Shown: positions 1 to 13,550 of the stretch, piece by piece
How positions within the stretch are numbered: position 1 is the first letter of the stretch
How the letters are laid out: each line of letters begins with the position of its first letter
Made by a program: the position numbers and the translations under genes
Assembly (NCBI RefSeq): GCF_018143015.1
Contig: NC_054746.1
Span: 44,114,701-44,178,700, forward strand
Direction: 5' to 3'
Source: Lytechinus variegatus
Taxonomy: Eukaryota; Echinodermata; Echinoidea; Temnopleuroida; Toxopneustidae
Length of the DNA stretch: 64,000 bases
The notes under the pieces: model-generated
Told to the model about the DNA's origin: nothing
The model's input: only the letters and a program-made list of their open reading frames with translations
Database searches by the model: none

Positions 1-284
1 TGAAACAAAACAAACAAGACATGTAGGTATGGATATCAGCATTAATTGAGCTGAAAGAGTCAAACGAAATTGAACTTCAAAAAAGAAGAAAAACAGGCTC
101 TTGAATCTATTCCATGACAGATATGTCTTTAAGAGGAAGGGTGGCATAGAGGCTGCAGGGAGCACGTGTCTGGCTTATACCGTTGGAACCTGCCTTACAC
201 AGTTACAGGGCTGCTTTTCGTTGTCGCTTGCATCAAGACGATATCTTGGTGGGTCTGAAATGCTTCCACATTTTCTCCTCCTCA

Positions 285-375
285 TCCTTCTTTTTAATCA
301 TCATCATCATCATCTTCTTATTATTCTACTTCGTTTTCTTCTTCTTCTTCTCCTTCTTCTTCTTCTTCTTTTGCG
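285..375. repeat. Pyrimidine-rich (CTT/CAT)n microsatellite
   Basis: Runs of cat and ctt triplets lie in what is probably an intron of the P450 gene, between its last visible exon and the window edge. The open frames across it (L-, H- and F-rich) come from low-complexity sequence and are not coding. I see nothing else gene-like in 1-520. Confidence 0.8.
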
Positions 376-522
376 TCCTCCATTTTTAAAAGCTAAAACA
401 TGTTTTCAAAGAAGCTGTGAATAAATTCAACCAAAGTCTGTTGGCCCCTCACCCATTGATGAAACCTTGGATCCACCCCTGATACTTTGTAAGTTAAATA
501 ATCATCGACGTAATTTTTTTAC

Positions 523-3500
523 CTGCTGCGAAGATTGTAGTAAATTCATCAACCATATTCTCCATCGTAAAGTCTTTGTCATCCACTAGATCGTTGGCGC
601 AATCGAGTATCACATTGAGTATATCATGAGGTACATGATCACCTCTTTGACGAGCTTCAATTCGTTCTTTGATATGCTGTCGACCAGTCTCTCGAACGAA
701 ATTCACTGCCTCTCGCGATTCGTTCCGTACTTTCCTGGTCTTGCTTCGTGGGTCATACTTTTGATACACATAAAAATGTAATCTTGTCAGTATAACGTGG
801 GGAGGATAATCGACTACAATATTATTATTAATACACTTGAACTCGGACTTCATTGAGGGCCGATCACTGCTCTTGATGTGAGCAACGAAACTAGAAAGGA
901 ATATTAAAAGATCGAATCATGACTCCTTCAACATTATTCTAGTAAGATGCCTCATTTGTTTAAAAACACGTTTTTCGCTATTTTAACATAAGGTAAATAT
1001 GTGCACACAACTTGGTGCCAACATGACTGTAGGCAGACGAAGGGGGTATTGCAGGTTGTTGCCTCCCACAAGTTTTCTTGAAACTAAATCACAAGAATAA
1101 GAAAATCCAGAAAAAGTGTATAATATAGAAAATACTTTATTTCCATTTTTGAAGGAAAGTGTTCCCTATCAAGTATTCGGTGGCTTCTCTCTATCTTTTC
1201 TGTATATTGCTATTCATTAAAGTGGCTTGCCTCGTCATACCCCGACAACCATAGTTGTTAGAGGCAGTTCATTAACCCAAGGTATCCCACTCAATGTCCT
1301 TATACTTACCATATGAAATGGTTGTTCTATCATAGTTTGCATTCCTCTCAAACACGCATTGAAAGCAGCTGGAAAGGGGCAACTTGGGTCTCCTATTGCC
1401 CCTGTTGGCATACTGAATGCTACCTGCACAACAAATTAGGAGACCAGTTAGCACACAAAAGGGAAGATTTTGCTTTCTTCATTATAAACTATTATGTATT
1501 ACCAAGGAGGTATTAATTCGTCTATCAAGACTTTGTTACATTTGTTAATTTTTGTAATATTTTCAAATACTAATATCAAATGGTAAACAAATGGAATCAA
1601 CGAAACACAGAGACATACGCTTAATTGTTTACTTGCTTGACTTAGCCTGTTAAACTAAGATCCTGAAATAAGACTTGGTAACAACAATGTCCTTTCGAAC
1701 ACAATATAGGATACGCGAGGGTACATTATTTTCACAGTCGAAGTGATCTAAAGCTGATATGAACTTATTGTGTATCATGGTATGTAAAAGTGATAGATGG
1801 GCGTCGTTCAAACTGGCAAGGGAATCAGAGTCAATCTGTTGTGAGTTTTTTTTTGTAGACATGCTTGTATCGTTTTCTCTCATAAATCAAACATGTCAAA
1901 TACACATTTATATAATTCATTTAACAAAATCGGACAAGTTGTTTATGATACTGCTTTTACAAAAGGAAGGTGAATCATGCATTCAGATATTCCAAAACCC
2001 TGTTATCAAACATTAATTAATTTATAGACATCAACTATTTGCTTCCACTCATATGTGGATGCAGGGGGCCAAGTGGCCGCCCCCTCCCCTTTGACATCAC
2101 CCCTCAAAAAAATAATACTAATGATAAAGGGAGAAGGACAGGAGACAAAGATATGAGATAAAAAGGAAGATAAGAGATTAAAGAAAAATAAGATTACTAA
2201 CAAATGTGTTGCAAATAAAGAGATGGGTATAATTAAAAAACACGAGCTTATAGCTCTTCGAGCGGTCAATGGTAAGTGGGAATGAAATTATCACCCCATG
2301 GCAAAGGTTAGATCTGCCCTTGGATATATTTTTCATATAAAAATAAATTTCTTACAAATCTTCCTACAATATTTTTGGACATGTTCCACAGGTAGGTAAA
2401 CAGAATATACTCGATTAGGCAGACCTGGATCGCGGTAAATAACTGCATTGGGGCTATTATCGGACTCCATCGAGTTGATCGCTTGGCGTAGTCAACTCCA
2501 CGCCCCCAGCCAACTTCCCTCTTGTAATCTATAAGTACTAACGTTTGCGATGACGTCAAGAGTGACATTGTTGAATTCGTCAAGCATTTCTACTTCTGTC
2601 TGTCCGTCAGCTTTACTAACGAGATGCTCACAAAGGTTCTCAGACTCAGAGTTGAATTTCTCCATCATACCAATTAAATATCTAGTTTAAAAATATAAAG
2701 CACAGACAAGTTATTACACTCTCCAGCAAATCATATTACGGATGATTTTAAATGATTACCATAATGGGGTATATGGAGATGCTTGCAAACGTCGCAAAAA
2801 TGGGATTTCGATAGGGCTTGTAAAAAATATATAAACAAAATTATAACTTAGGTTGCATGAAAGTTGTATTAAACAGTTCTTAATGACCTAAATATTTTTC
2901 GGGGAAAATATTTCAATACGTTCAAAGTCTCTCTTCGACTCTCTTTTTTTCGCGCAAACAATTGCTCATGGTTGTAAAAACATCTGTAATTCATTGCAAC
3001 AGGTTGTAAGACACAGTCAATAAAGATATGTTTGATTGGCAACTGCTTGCGACCACAATCGGCTCTGCGTGAAAAATTTGCGTTTAAGCAAAAAATATTA
3101 ATTTCCTGTTTAAAACAGTTCGAATCAGCGTGAAAAAATTGCGTTTAAGCAAATATTATTCAATTCCGGTTTAAAACAGTATGTAAATAGCTTTCGATGA
3201 CACACACATTCGGAATCGTTTGCAAAACTTGTCATAAAAGTTGACAAATCCAAACATCGCTTCGGACAAGCATTCCGTTCCTCGGTGAGACGTGCAAGAC
3301 ATGAAACATGGAAATTTTAAAGGAAATAAAAGGTGAATATGGTGAATAAATATAAGTCAACTCACTTTCGCCTGAATGCAGGATTAATAATGGCACGCTT
3401 ATGAAACCATTTCTCGTGGTTAATTTCCGACACCAGACCTGTGCCCATGAAACGAGTCCCAAACATGTACTGAAAGTGATGATAGAATCTCAGCGGCTTT

Positions 3501-6500
3501 ATATGACGGCTATTCAGAAGCAATTCCTGTCATTAACATAGGTAAATATATTATACTAATTACAATATGCATTTATGATGTTTACAAAGCGTCATATAAA
3601 TAGATATAATCTACTCCGAGACACACTTCCAACCCTACCCCTTTTTTGGTCGAGCGGCATATTGATACAGCAAAATCCTTTCCCGATATTCAATGTCCAA
3701 TCCTTATTATCTTAACGATACGCGTATCATTTCGAAACATTTGCATCCCTGAATCCTTATTAATCCATCATAGGATGTTAAAGACTACATGGGATAATTC
3801 AGAAAATTATTTAACGAAAAATTTCACAAAGCAACTATTCAAACTTCATCTGAAATTCTTGTCACTTGCACTTGACCATCCAAATATGACAGGTGGGAAT
3901 GAAGAGAGCCTCATGCTTAGAAATCATGTTGATCATGAAAACACTCTATGATAATAAAATACCATGTCAATTGACCCAACATGACCTTTGACCATAATCA
4001 TGTGTCTAAGTTGTGATGCCAATTCAAAAAATACCCACAATACGGCCAAATTTCATTGACCTTATATAGATGACCATTATTCATGTGCCCTGAAACGCAC
4101 ACAGGATACATGGTTACTCGATGTCCAAGTTTTATGAACTCGATCCATAAACTTTTAAACTTATGGTGAAAGTTCCACAAATACCACCAACATTATCAAA
4201 GTTAGTTGACCCTAAATGACCTTTGAACTTGGTCATGTGACCTGAAACTCGCACAGGATGTTCAGGGATACTTTATTGCTCTCAAAGTTCGTTGACCCTT
4301 AGTGACCTTTGACCTTGCTCAAGTGACTTTAAACCCAGGCAGGATCTTCAGTGATAAGTTAATACCCTTATGTTTATGTCTTTTAGGTCCATACCTTCTA
4401 AGTTATGACAACATTTCAAAAACTTAACCTCGGTTAAGATTTCGATACTGATTTTTTTTACATTTATTTATTTACCACTTGTGGGATGGAACACCCTATC
4501 AGCACATGCTGTTTTTCGTAGGGGTCCATGAATTCCCCAACATGGTCTAAGTTCATTGACCATAATGACCTTTGACCTTGGTCATGTGACCTGAAACCCA
4601 TGCAGATATTCAGTAATACTTGATTACCTATATGTTAAAGTTTCATGATGACGTTGTAAAAACTTAACCTTGGTTAAGACGCCGCCGTAGGAAAATCGGT
4701 GCTTATAGTCTCGTTCTGCTATGCAGGCGAGACAAAAATTAAACGTATTTTTCATTTCATAATATTATCGATGATTAAAAGCGAAAACCCACGAGTATAT
4801 CAACTATATGCACTAGTAATAAAATTTACTAAAATAAAACAGAAATATAAATTGTTAAACTAGAATCGTACCTTCACAACTTCAGGAACAGAAGCGATAA
4901 TGTGAGCTCGGGAAAAAATACGCATCCAGAATACAGGTCCATGTTCAAGAGTTCTGTTTAATGTCAAGATTACATAAAAATAGGCCTTCATAACATTTCT
5001 CAAAATGCATTTGTATAAAACGATGAAAAGAAGAGTATGAGCCGTATGGATATTTAGTGAACCATTGATAGCATTATACGTTTTTATTTTGGTCGTTGTA
5101 TTTCTTTATATGAAATTCATAATGATAGGTCAACTGTTGAGACACACTTTCTTATTATCATTTATCTATGCGAGGGGGATATTCGATTCGACGATTCGAG
5201 CCTTTATTTGTAAATGTAGGAATTTTAATCAACTCTGAACTAACTAACGTAAATTCTTTGTCTCTTGCCCACAAATTATAGATAAATCTTGAAAAAAAAA
5301 AATTAAATAATTTTTCTAACAAAAAACAAAACCAAGGGGGAATGGCCTCGATAGGTCTTTCCTAATTCCCCAAATCCACTGCATGTTGGTCCTATCCTTT
5401 CTATTTGTCATTATACTGATTTGTTTATGTATATGTTTATGACTGTTCTTTTTATTGTTCAAATGATATTGTATGTTGTATCATTGTACCTTTCTGGATA
5501 TAATGATAATAATACACTTCATTTATAAGGCGCTTTTTCAACAGATAGAAAGCGCATTAAATAGCGAAAAAATAACAGAACACAAATAGGGAGTATGAAA
5601 CATAAGAATAATAACTACAAAATTATGAACATTATATGGAAACCGTACGGAAAAATTAGAATAGGTAAGTTTGAGACATTTCTTAAATGAGGAAAATGTT
5701 GGGGGAAGTCTTTAGTGAAGACGGCAAGGAGTTCCATATTGTAGGGACAACGGTAGAGAAGGCTCTATCACCTATTTGATATAAATTGAATTGAAGTGAA
5801 ATACTCACAGCGTGTACATTAACATTCCGAATGGCTGACCCAAAGTCTCCTTTGTACCCATGATGCTTAGTATGTTCCCAAGCAAAAAACTGAAGAAAAA
5901 AACAGAGAGAGAACGTTTTTTAATATATACATGTATTATATAAAAATAAAGAATATCTAGTTGGTGTTTTAACTGGATATGTCTTGATTTGTTTTGTTAT
6001 CACTTAAGTCACTAAAGCCGATATGTGACAACACTTGGATCGGAGATTGAAATGATAAACATGAGAAAGAAAACATATTAACATCTCATCACATTGTACA
6101 ATGACCTCTCCCCCTCAAGAGGAATACTATACCTCCTTATTCATTATTATTATTATCATGGAGCAGTCCATTAAAAAATGAGATCAACATGTAACCTCCT
6201 CATGATAAAATGATTTTATTTTTTACACCATTCACACCTCTATCATGTCTATATATAGTGAAATGTCGGCCTTTACACTTGTATCCGGGTCTCTAGCCGC
6301 CCTTTCACACCGTAATAAATAGCAATTTGAATAATGATTCCAGTGAAAAATAAGGCTAATGACGAATTTTTAGCACTTGTCATTTTTTTCTGGTAATAAA
6401 TCCTTTATTTGTGGTTGAAGACCCTTTTTTTTGCTTGTCAAATTTTTTCGCGGACGAAATATCCTCCAAAAAATTTGCCTCCCTTTTGGGAAATCCTGGG

Positions 6501-7144
6501 TACAGGGGTACGCCGCTGGTTCTAAGGTCTATTTTTATTCGCATAACTATTTCAACGTTCTGCGCAAATAATTTTTCACTAACTTTTCAAAAGTAAGTGG
6601 TGCTCGCTCAAACGGAAATATTTTTCGACAGTTACATCGTCATTTGCTTAATTGGATCTGTACCTATGTAACAATGTGGAAAAATCACAGGATAATACCA
6701 ATGTATAATTTTACAGGATTTTTTCTAAGTGTAAACTTTTTTTTGATACGCACTGTATAGGGTATACGTACAGCACCCTACATTACCATACATATATACA
6801 TCAGGCATATTTATAAAACAGGCTGAGAGTAAAATACCGCAAGATGCACAACAAAATAAGCATTATGGGGGGGGGGTGAAATGGTTATGAATGTACACAT
6901 TGATCGAGGTTACAAAACTTAAGTTATTGGTTGATGCAGAAATCATAATTCAACGTATCGTTTGAATAATACTCTGCAAGTGTATGCTAAAAGGGATGAT
7001 ATACCTATCTCTCTTCGGTCCTGGGAAGTCACGATATCTGTGCTCTGTTCGAAGAATAGAAATCACGAAAACAACCAGTCCAATTCCAAGCATCGTAGCA
7101 AGCAACGCCAACACATACCCAACAATCACGAGAAACATTCCCAT
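523..7144 (-). CDS. CYP46A1-like cytochrome P450, N-terminal 317 residues (partial)
   Basis: Membrane-bound haem monooxygenase, closest by eye to CYP46A1 (cholesterol 24-hydroxylase), so an ER enzyme acting on sterols or other lipids; the substrate is inference. Exons in gene order: 7144-7005, 5889-5809, 4953-4872, 3526-3366, 2681-2543, 1423-1310, 757-523. All have AG acceptors and GT donors, and phases join without a stop (952 nt). Exon 1 starts at the ATG giving MGMFLVIVGY, a hydrophobic signal anchor, followed by the proline-rich hinge FPGPKRDS. Exon 3 carries EHGPVFWMRIF. Exon 4 carries WFHKR, the C-helix WxxxR that contacts a haem propionate. Exon 5 carries KADGQTEVEM, as in CYP46A1. Exon 7 ends at FAAG, the start of the I-helix AGxET motif. 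The K helix, haem-binding cysteine loop and stop lie off the left edge. The acceptor of exon 7 was chosen by phase and is the least certain boundary. Confidence 0.88.
3950..4740. repeat. Interspersed repeat with internal ~100 bp imperfect tandem units
   Basis: The sequence repeats a block built on tgacctttgaccttggtca followed by gtgacctgaaac and gcaggat about five times. It ends in a conserved-looking terminus with gccgccgtaggaaaatcg and gcaggcgagacaaaaa. It sits in an intron of the P450 gene. The terminus looks like that of a non-autonomous transposon common in echinoderm sequence; that recognition is from memory and no family name is given. Confidence 0.6.
5505..5790 (-). repeat. Probable SINE or short-element fragment
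   Basis: A tract of aataataata type followed by cacttcatttataaggcgc looks like the reverse complement of the SINE tail seen at 8150-8235 (gcgctatataaatgcctatt). It lies inside an intron of the P450 gene. Only the tail is recognisable. Confidence 0.35.
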
Positions 7145-7264
7145 GGTGTAACTTATCGTGAGGACTTCAATTAAATTAAATGAACACCACAAAGACCATT
7201 CACGCTCTGGACATGCTCTTGTGAAACCCTGATGAGTCGGACACTCGACATGAATTAAGAACAA

Positions 7265-7929
7265 AATAAAAGTTGTACAACTAATGTTACATGGACGAAT
7301 GCTCGCAATCCCGCGAACGGTTTTTAGTGAAAAGGTGATTCAGTAATTCACAAAGAGTGTAAATAATGAAATACTAGTAGGCAATTGCACGTACGTAGAC
7401 AGTGCGATCTGCGTTATGGTAGCTATACACGAAGTAAGGGGTCAGAGTACAGACGAGGAACTGTTGAAATTTATCAGTGCGATGTCATCATTGTGTAGAC
7501 TACATGTAGTTTGACATCTCAAAAGTTTAAGGCTCCAAAATGAAAATTAGATGTCTTGGAATCTAAAATTCGGTATGCCCAGTAGACCCTAAAATTACGG
7601 CTATAATTATTAAGATCCAAGGCCTACTTAAAATTGAAACTAAATTTACTTGGGACCAATTAAAGAAAGCAAATATCAATTAGCAAATATAAAAAAGTCC
7701 CATGAGTGTAAGTCACACTGCGTTTTGTTCTAAGGCAAGGCCGTTTATTCACCCCCTGCTTTCTGGCACCTCGATCGGCTCCGCCCATCCCTCTTCAGGC
7801 TCTATTCTAATTGGCTATCATTTTTCCCTTTTCACTCTGCAAGTACAGACGGATGTCATGAACATGTCCGGTATATTTTTTTTGAGCATATGGATAGGAT
7901 GAAAAATAACAATATTAGAGCTATGATCA
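7265..7929. other. Intergenic, nothing recognised
   Basis: This lies upstream of the P450 start and should include its promoter, but I see no clear TATA box, CpG cluster or conserved site. Short open frames here have no family resemblance. Confidence 0.5.
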
Positions 7930-8235
7930 TGTGGAGCGTTGTGGCCCAGTGGGTATAAGTCTTCTGACTTTGAAACAGAGGGTCGTGGGTTCGAATCCCA
8001 GACATGGCGTAATTTCCTTCAGCAAGAAATTTATCCACATTGTGCTGCACTCGACCCAGGTGAGGTGAATGGGTACCCGGCAGGATTAATTCCTTGAATG
8101 CATGAGCGCTGAGAGGCAGCTCGAGCTAAAGCCGGGGTAATAATAATAATAATAATAACGCGCCTCGGAATAGAATATTTCGAGATAGATGGCGCTATAT
8201 AAATGCCTATTATTATTATTACTATTATTATCATT
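7930..8235 (+). mobile_element. tRNA-derived SINE
   Basis: A tRNA-like head at about 7936-8008 contains an A-box-like tggcccagtgggtataagt and a B box ggttcgaatccc. A body follows with ctgcactcgacccaggtgag and gggtacccggcagga. The element ends in gcgctatataaatgcctatt and an att-type tail. This is a typical RNA polymerase III SINE layout. It lies between the divergent P450 and APAF1-like genes. Confidence 0.8.
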
Positions 8236-9245
8236 ATATTGTAGAACAACTAAAATTACTGTTTGTAAAATGGTTTTTAAAACAGTATACTATATTCTTC
8301 ATAAATAGATTCTTGATAAAGAATTATTTACATTAGGGCCTACTCATAATATTATTTTGATATTTTGACATTCACTACCTTTAGCGTTTTTACATTGATT
8401 CAATTATTGTGTATCAAAGACATATTGTGTGAGGCTTTCGGAATATTATACTAGGACTATGCAGTTTGTAATTTCCCTATTATGAAACTTGTACTGTTTG
8501 AATTTGAATCGACACTGAAGTACAGACTTCGAGCAATTTCCTGTTTCTCGTGCATGTTGTCAATGTATTCATGGGGCCTCCTAGGTCCATGATATTTATA
8601 CGACAAGCATCCACACACAATCCGTGTGATATGGAGACAAGCGACCATCTGATTATACTTACTGTACAGTGTGTTACGGTACCAGCAAATTATATACATT
8701 TTGACCCCTAAACAACAAGAATGCTACATATCATATACTAATGATCTTGATTTTCTCAATTGGCATAACGGTTAAATGTGAGTATACCCTTCTATATGTT
8801 CATTTGACATGACATTTTTAGCTCGCACTCTTACTTTGTTGCTGTGCGTGTATCACGTATGTTAATCCGTGTCTACTATCTTCTCGTTGCTAGTGTACGA
8901 GAGATTACAAAATATGATATTCCTACATGGTGTTTGTTTTATCTCGATAATTCAACAATGATCAACCATAGCCTTGGCCGTTGTTCAATCACGTTCAGTA
9001 TATCCATTGACAAAAAAATGAATGCATTCTTGCGGCCCGTAACCATTTTTTTTTCCATTTATTCCAGGCATTTATTTTGTCAAATATACGTCGTTTGTGA
9101 GTGGCGTGAAGCTGATCTAGAGGTTTAATGTGAATCACTGCCGTATATAGGCGGGGGGGGGGGGGTTACATCCCCCAATTAATGAGTTACACTACAGATA
9201 AAAAAAATACAAGCCTTTTAGGCGAATCTTTATTCAAAATTAGTA
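8236..9245. other. Intergenic, nothing recognised
   Basis: No exon-like open frame with splice sites and no clear repeat was found, apart from a poly(G) tract near 9151-9166. Confidence 0.5.
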
Positions 9246-12200
9246 CAAATCGGCTACCTAGCTGATCAAAATAAACGGAAACAGTCTTTAGTATGAGAGC
9301 TAGTGTATCAAATATAGTTTAAAATGAGTAGGTAACAGCTCAATGACATTTTGTTTCAATATTGAATGAAAGATCATATTTTCTATATTTTACCTCATTT
9401 TCCCCTATAAAAAAATGAGCAGCACTACAATAGTAATAATAATGATAATGATGATAATAATGATAATGATAATAGTAATAATAACAATAATAGTAATAAT
9501 AATAATGTGACTTATAAACTCGCCAAATCCACTCTGTAGAGTGCTCCAGGCGCACAACTGGAGCTAATAAGAGTTAAATAAAAGTTTTTAGAAGATTTTT
9601 GAAAGTTTATACAGAGGTACATTGATTAATGATAATAAGCCTTCAGCCAAATTCAAACACGGGCCGCGGAACTGTTTTCAGAGTTGCATGGCTACGCCGA
9701 AGGAGGGGGGGGGGGTACGGCACATTGTGGTAGATTACCAAAATGTGCAAAAAAAAATGCCGTAAAGGGGAGGGGGCGGCATTCCACGTAAAAAAATCAT
9801 AATAAAATTTTATTTTTTTATACATGGTTTTGAAAAAGTGTGGGGGGGGGGCTCAAACACCCTAGCCCCTCCCCCCCGTGCCGCGGCCCCTGAAAAAAGA
9901 ATGGAGTAAAATTATTTTGTGTTTAATAATAGTATACCAGATTTAATAATAAACAAACCCACATTTGCTATCAGTATTTCGTATCCTTTGCGAACTCGAA
10001 TAAAAAAAAATCGTGTTCGAAAGTTCTGGATCGAAACCTTCATTACACATGTTATCGAAGATATCGGCTTACTAAGTTTCCTGGGGCCTGTTGCAGAAAG
10101 AGTTGCGTTTAAACGCAAGTCAAAAAGTCAAATGCAAGTCCCAAATGCGCGCTGTTGATTGGTTGAAAATCAAGTTGCGCTTGATATTTAGAGTTGCGAT
10201 CGATTGCAACTCTTTCTGCAACGGGCCCCTGGTCTGAATACATGTCATTTTGCTATCCTCGTAATGGGGTATACTTATAGGCACATTATACTCCCACTGT
10301 ATTACTCGCTCAACAAGGATTGTGATTTAGACCACTCCTTTGAAAGTGAAAGTTATACATGTAGAGTGAAGCTCCCCAAATTGAAATGATCTCCGGACTA
10401 AAACAGTTGATGTGATGAAGAAAGGCAAACAGTGACAATTCGTGATGGGGGGGGGGGGTATGAGACATACTACCCTATCTCCCACCTCTTCTCATGGCAC
10501 CGTCATTATACTTATGGTGTTTTACTCTTCGTGAGTTAAATTGGTTCTTTCTTTCTTTTTAACCATGTAATATTCACATTGACAAAGAGAGTGTTACATT
10601 TGCAGATAAGCAGACAAATAAACAATATCTCAACTGGATACTAATGAAAATTGTTCTTTTGACGTTTACTTCAACTTATGCTTTGATCATTGCAGCTTTT
10701 ATAATCATTATGTTAATTTCACTTTTACAAAGAGAAAAGTAAATGTTACGATTGTCCAATTAACACACACAGATTGATAAAAAAAAATCATAAAGCAACC
10801 TTGAGTTCAAGGTCTCAATACTCGCTGCATTTCAACCCAGGTTCGCTATTTCCATTTTTGTTTTGAAACCTTTGATAGATTATGGAAATGTGTGTCATTT
10901 CCTTTTATCAACCGTTACAGTTTGCAAAATAAATCATTAAGAGAACACCCACCAAATTGGAGTCGACTTCTCCTACACACATTATATTATGTATAGTGTT
11001 AAAGCATACTCTTATAAATAATATTATATTTTTCGAATTTGCATTTCATATAAGAATAAATATGATACGGTACCTTGGTATGATGCCGTATTATATTTGT
11101 GCGAACGAATTGTGAACAATATTAAGCACTTTACATCATATATTATACTCCCACTGTTGAAAATCAAGTTGCGCATTATTTTTAGAGTTGCGATCGATTG
11201 CAACTCTTTCTGCAACGGGCCCCTGGTCTGAATACATGTCATTTTGTTATCCTCGTAATGGGTTATACTTATAGGCACATTATACTCCCACTGTATTACT
11301 CGCTCAACAAGGATTGTGATTTAGACCACTCCTTTGAAAGTGAAAGTTATACATGTAGAGTGAAGCTCCCCAAATTAAAATGATCTCCGGACTAAACAGT
11401 TGATGTGATGAAGAAAGGCAAAAAGTGACAATTCGTGATGGGGGGGGGGGGTATGAGACATACTACCATATCTCCCACCTCTTCTCATGGCACCGTCATT
11501 ATACTTATGGTGTTTTATGGTGAGTTAAATTGGTTCTTTCTTTCTTTTTAACCATGTAATATTCACATTGACAAAGAGAGTGTTACATTTGCAGATAAGC
11601 AGACAAATAAACAATATCTCAACTGGATACTAATGAAAATTGTTCTTACAAATCGGCTACCTAGCTGATCAAAATAAACGGAAACAGTCTTTACCGGTAG
11701 TATGAGAGCTAGTGTATCAAATATAGTTTAAAATGAGTAGGTAACAGCTCAATGACATTTTGTTTCAGTATTGAATGAAAGATCATATTTTCTATATTTT
11801 ACCTCATTTTCCCCTATCAAAAAAATGAGCAGCACTACAATAGTAATAATAATGATAATGATGATAATAATGATAATGATAATAGTAATAATAACAATAA
11901 TAGTAATAATAATAATGTGACTTATAAACTCGCCAAATCCACTCTGTAGAGTGCTCCAGGCGCACAACTGGAGCTAATAAGAGTTAAATAAAAGTTTTTA
12001 GAAGATTTTTGAAAGTTTATACAGAGGTACATTGATTAATGATAATAAGCCTTCAGCCAAATTCAAACACGGGCCGCGGAACTGTTTTCAGAGTTGCATG
12101 GCTACGCCGAAGGAGGGGGGGGGGGGGGGGTACGGCACATTGTGGTAGATTACCAAAAAGTCAAACGCAAGTCCCAAATGCGCGCTGTTGATTGGTTGGT

Positions 12201-13176
12201 TGAAAATCAAGTTGCGCATTATTTTTAGAGTTGCGATCGATTGCAACTCTTTCTGCAACGGGCCCCTGGTCTGAATACATGTCATTTTGTTATCCTCGTA
12301 ATGGGTTATACTTATAGGCACATTATACTCCCACTGTATTACTCGCTCAACAAGGATTGTGATTTAGACCACTCCTTTGAAAGTGAAAGTTATACATGTA
12401 GAGTGAAGCTCCCCAAATTGAAATGATCTCCGGACTAAACAGTTGATGTGATGAAGAAAGGCAAAAAGTGACAATTCGTGATGGGGGGGGGGGTATGAGA
12501 CATACTACCATATCTCCCACCTCTTCTCATGGCACCGTCATTATACTTATGGTGTTTTACTCTTCGTGAGTTAAATTGGTTCTTTCTTTCTTTTTAACCA
12601 TGTAATATTCACATTGACAAAGAGAGTGTTACATTTGCAGATAAGCAGACAAATAAACAATATCTCAACTGGATACTAATGAAAATTGTTCTTTTGACGT
12701 TTACTTCAACTTATGCTTTGATCATTGCAGCTTTTATAATCATTATGTTAATTTCACTTTTACAAAGAGAAAAGTAAATGTTACGATTGTCCAATTAACA
12801 CACACAGATTGATAAAAAAAAATCATAAAGCAACCTTGAGTTCAAGGTCTCAATACTCGCTGCATTTCAACCCAGGTTCGCTATTTCCATTTTTGTTTTG
12901 AAACCTTTGATAGATTATGGAAATGTGTGTCATTTCCTTTTATCAACCGTTACAGTTTGCAAAATAAATCATTAAGAGAACACCCACCAAATTGGAGTCG
13001 ACTTCTCCTACACACATTATATTATGTATAGTGTTAAAGCATACTCTTATAAATAATATTATATTTTTCGAATTTGCATTTCATATAAGAATAAATATGA
13101 TACGGTACCTTGGTATGATGCCGTATTATATTTGTGCGAACGAATTGTGAACAATATTAAGCACTTTACATCATAT
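9246..13176. repeat. Segmental duplication block (X-Y-Y'-X-Y)
   Basis: Block X (9246-9755) recurs at about 11647-12155. Block Y (about 10130-11147) recurs in part at 11158-11645 and almost in full at 12165-13176. Copies are nearly identical, including microsatellites, poly(G) runs and the tract tgatccg-free gctacctagctgatcaaaat in X, so the duplications are recent. Copy Y' jumps straight into the second X copy at about 11645. The last Y copy runs into unique sequence 67 bp before the APAF1-like start codon, so this locus is probably the source. Confidence 0.88.
10083..10229. mobile_element. MITE with ~24 bp terminal inverted repeats
   Basis: The left end reads ggggcctgttgcagaaagag and the right end is its near-perfect reverse complement, ctctttctgcaacgggcccc. 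The element is about 147 bp and has no coding capacity. Right-half copies recur at about 11160-11223 and 12165-12265 as part of the larger duplication. Confidence 0.78.
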
Positions 13177-13180
13177 AAAT
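13174..13180 (+). promoter_or_regulatory. TATA-like box upstream of the APAF1-like gene
   Basis: TATAAAT lies 64 bp before the chosen ATG and right at the junction between duplicated and unique sequence. AT-rich sequence makes chance matches common. An AG at about 13210, after a pyrimidine stretch, could instead be the acceptor of an upstream untranslated exon. Confidence 0.25.
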
Positions 13181-13243
13181 TTATACCCTTTTCACTATTT
13201 TTCATAACAGAATCTTTGTTGATTGGTGTTATAATCTACCAGC

Positions 13244-13550
13244 ATGGCATCCCCTTCACCACCATCTCATGGTTTCCATGCCAACGGGGCCTCCTTGAGT
13301 GACATCATAATGATGGAGCTATGTGAACACCTCCATCCCAATGATTACCGTCCTCTTGGTATCCGTCTTGGATTCACTGAAAACAGACTATCTCAGATCG
13401 AACGATCGCATCTTGGAGTGATATCGGAATGTTTTTATAGAATGTTGACCGAATGGAAAAGGCGGGAAGGACACGAAGCCAAGCCACAGATTCTTATCCA
13501 ATCTCTGAGAGACAGCAAGAACTCAGAAGCAGCAGATTGGTTGCAATCAG
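13244..13550 (+). CDS. Exon 1 of the APAF1-like gene: Death domain
   Basis: This exon codes 102 residues. After a short S/P-rich leader the pattern LSDIIMMELCEHLHPNDYRP, then LGIRLGFTENRLSQIE, CFYRMLTEWKRREG and LIQSLRDSKNSEAADWL fits a six-helix Death domain: the LA..LG core, the I..IE helix, the LLxxWxxR helix and the closing AADWL helix. It does not look like a CARD. The exon ends in phase 1 at a GTGAAA donor and joins the 39 nt exon 14855-14893 in frame. The only evidence that it belongs to the NB-ARC gene is strand, spacing and phase; a separate small Death-domain gene is less likely but possible. Confidence 0.82.

Noticed and set aside
7936..8008. Functional tRNA gene
   Set aside because: The tRNA-like head continues into a SINE body and tail, and the anticodon arm is degenerate.
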